A stretch of DNA of 64,000 bases from Abditibacteriaceae bacterium (GTDB taxonomy: Bacteria > Armatimonadota > Abditibacteriia > Abditibacteriales > Abditibacteriaceae), in assembly GCA_019239895.1 (NCBI GenBank), contig JAFAZH010000052.1:1-64000 (forward strand). Reading direction: 5' to 3'. Below are positions 62,241-64,000 of the stretch, one piece after another. The position numbers and the translations under genes are program-made. Each line of letters opens with the position of its first letter. Positions within the stretch are counted from its first letter, which is position 1. Under the pieces are notes generated by a model. It was not told the DNA's origin and did not search any database. It was given only the letters and a program-made list of their open reading frames with translations.

Positions 62241-63935
62241 TTAGGACACACTGACGTACTCGTAACGTGCAGACCACATCGGATGTAGATGATAACCCTC
62301 GACCCACGGCTGGCGGATGATATAACGATCCGTATGCACTAAAGGCACCCACGGGCCATCGTCTACAATGATCTGTTCGGCCTGGCTATACATATTCAAT
62401 CGCTTGGCGCGGTCTTGCTCCACCGCCGCCGCATCTAAAAGCGCATTGACTTTCGGATTGGAGTAAAACGCCCGGTTGTTCGAGGCCGTATCGGTGATAT
62501 TCTTCCCGTTCAACAAGACATCCAGGAAGTTGGAAGGGTCAGGGAAATCTTGAATCCAGCCGATAATGCACATTTGCACGTTCTTGCGCTTACCAGCGGC
62601 GCTTTTTAGTTCGGGATAGGTGGTCGGCTTGAGGTTAACGGTGATACCAACCTGCTTCAAATCTTCCTGAATGGACTGCGCCGCCTTAGGATACCAGAGG
62701 TGAGCGTCATAAAGCAGCGAGGTGGTAAAGCCATTGGCATAACCCGCCTGCTTGAGAAGCTGTCGCGCTTTTTGCGGATCGTAATTATAGGACTTGAGGT
62801 GCGGATTATACCCCGGCATCCCCTCTGGCAGAATGCCGCGCGCCGGAACACCCTGCCCCGCCAGGAAACTTGCAATGCGGTCTCGGTTAATCGCATAATT
62901 GAGAGCCTGGCGCACCAAGCGGTTATCGAAAGGTTTAAGCTCGGTGTTAAGACAGAGATAGCGCACATCCATCATCGGCGCGTGCTCAATATAGGGCTGC
63001 CAGCGTGCAGTACGCTCTAAGCGTAAGAAATCAGGAGGTTGATTTTCTTCCAGCGATTGCACGTCAATATCGCCTATTTCAAAGCGCATCAGGTGCAGGG
63101 TGCCATCGCCGCCAATTTCGTTTTCGATGCGCTCGCAGCGCGGCAAGCTCTGGTCAAAGTAGTGATGGTTCTTTTTCAGATAAACGTGCGCGTCATGCAC
63201 CCAACTTTCAAACTCGAAGGGGCCGCAGCCATTGGGATGCTCACTGATGTCCTGTCCTTCCTTGGCCAGCTTTTCAATCCACTCACGTGGTACCGCATAG
63301 GAAAAAGGTAGAGTCAAATAATTGATAAAGGTAACATCCGGGTGGATGAGGGTAAACGAAATTTCGTCCTCGTCCTTAATCCGAATGCCCCGCACATGCT
63401 GGATTCGCTGCTGTGCTTTAGGCTTGCCACGATCCGCGCTAAATTCATCGGCTCCCTCAATCAACTTATAACCCGGCAAGCCCAATCCATCAGAAGCCGT
63501 AGCCGGGTCTAAGACACGTTCGAGGGCATAGCGAAAATCTTCAGCCACCACCCGTCGCCCCGGCTCGGAGCCATCGAGGGCAAAGTGAAAATGCACATCC
63601 GGGCGCAGCTTAAAGGTGTAGACCTTGCCATCCGGCGAAATGGTATGTTTACTGGCGACCACGTCCACAATATCCGCGCCCTTGCCATAATCTACCAGGC
63701 CCCGATAGAGGACACGCACCGAGCTAATGGAAGAGGTGTCGTAGGCTAACGCGGGATCAAGAGTAGAAACATCGTTTTGCGATACGACACGCAAGGTGCC
63801 CGGCTGTCTTGGCTCACGAGCACAGCCTGATATTAGTATGGCGCTGAGAATTAGACAGCAGAGGCAAGCAGCCCCCCATCCAGGACGTTGGCCCTCACCC
63901 CCGGCCCCTCTCCCATGCAAGGGAGAGGGGTACAC
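62241..63935 (-). CDS. ABC transporter substrate-binding lipoprotein (SBP family 5)
   Basis: A 564-residue extracytoplasmic solute-binding protein. The lipobox is ISGCARE near residue 38. The fold is marked by TLRVVSQNDVSTLDPALAYD, VYTFKLRPDVHF, AEDFRYALERVLDP and RLVRQALNYAINRDRI. It probably binds oligopeptides. The first 22 residues are encoded by a palindrome of family B; the only in-frame start codons (GTG at 63935 or TTG at 63920) lie in it. A later start would cut away the signal peptide. Confidence 0.92.
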   Translation of the reverse strand: MYPSPLHGRGAGGEGQRPGWGAACLCCLILSAILISGCAREPRQPGTLRVVSQNDVSTLDPALAYDTSSISSVRVLYRGLVDYGKGADIVDVVASKHTISPDGKVYTFKLRPDVHFHFALDGSEPGRRVVAEDFRYALERVLDPATASDGLGLPGYKLIEGADEFSADRGKPKAQQRIQHVRGIRIKDEDEISFTLIHPDVTFINYLTLPFSYAVPREWIEKLAKEGQDISEHPNGCGPFEFESWVHDAHVYLKKNHHYFDQSLPRCERIENEIGGDGTLHLMRFEIGDIDVQSLEENQPPDFLRLERTARWQPYIEHAPMMDVRYLCLNTELKPFDNRLVRQALNYAINRDRIASFLAGQGVPARGILPEGMPGYNPHLKSYNYDPQKARQLLKQAGYANGFTTSLLYDAHLWYPKAAQSIQEDLKQVGITVNLKPTTYPELKSAAGKRKNVQMCIIGWIQDFPDPSNFLDVLLNGKNITDTASNNRAFYSNPKVNALLDAAAVEQDRAKRLNMYSQAEQIIVDDGPWVPLVHTDRYIIRQPWVEGYHLHPMWSARYEYVSVS

Positions 63936-64000
63936 AAGCTCAAAGTGGCTTGTGGGACTATATTTTTTATTTTGAGCAGAGTCGGCCTGTGACCTCCCCT
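63890..64000. repeat. Palindromic element, family B (copy 3), cut by the window edge
   Basis: GGCCCTCACCCCCGGCCCCT starts a hairpin with GGGAGAGGGG nearby. The window ends in GTGACCTCCCCT, which would match the far arm of the family B element, so the copy continues to the right. Confidence 0.85.

Overview
The window is a 64 kb stretch of a bacterial chromosome with moderately high G+C. It carries strong AAGGAGG-type ribosome binding sites, sigma70-like promoters and an HrcA/CIRCE heat-shock operator. The gene content fits Armatimonadota best: unlinked 16S, bS6-SSB-bS18 followed by mfd, very large exported beta-helix proteins, and long palindromes at many gene boundaries. That assignment is inference and was not tested; Chloroflexota or Planctomycetota relatives remain possible. 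No tRNA, insertion sequence, prophage or CRISPR array is visible.

Layout. 1-54 is the 3' end of a 16S rRNA gene, closed by a strong terminator with no 23S gene behind it. 275-2269 is a small leftward operon (DUF1883 protein, winged-helix-like protein, CHAT caspase-like protease) that looks like an immunity or regulated-death module. 2469-4553 holds a degenerate NAD(P)H-hydrate dehydratase-like protein, a conserved unknown and a DinB-fold protein. 4622-6864 is the CIRCE-controlled groES-groEL operon. 7047-18789 is mostly single housekeeping or transport genes (CPBP protease, ArsB-type permease, fatty acid hydroxylase, ThiC, stress flavoprotein fold, TauE/SafE, TatD, Gfo/Idh/MocA) plus an AT-richer DUF4365 nuclease-like gene. 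19264-25134 is rpsF-ssb-rpsR followed by mfd.

25382-47454 is about 22 kb of exported proteins: a 3346-residue beta-helix/Calx-beta-like/RCC1-propeller protein, a shorter relative, a CAP-domain protein, a membrane protein with a GATase-like fold, and a multi-lectin-fold protein. 47679-55276 holds a UbiA prenyltransferase, a PolX whose polymerase catalytic residues are replaced, a methyltransferase, a TPR membrane protein, a protein with a possible DnaA-N-like domain, and RecO. 55321-60864 is a tryptophan cluster (trpG, lipoprotein, trpD, trpC, trpB, trpA) without trpE or trpF. 60884-63935 holds an HNH protein, one peptide-type ABC permease and its binding protein.

A recurrent theme is palindromic intergenic elements, in at least four families plus several unique ones. 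They lie between convergent genes and inside operons (trp, rpsF-ssb-rpsR, groES-groEL). In three genes (trpB, trpD, oppA-like) an element supplies the start or the end of the reading frame. The best candidates for undescribed biology are the DUF1883/winged-helix/CHAT module, the paired surface proteins with a swappable propeller cassette, the polymerase-dead PolX, and the palindromes that act as coding termini.
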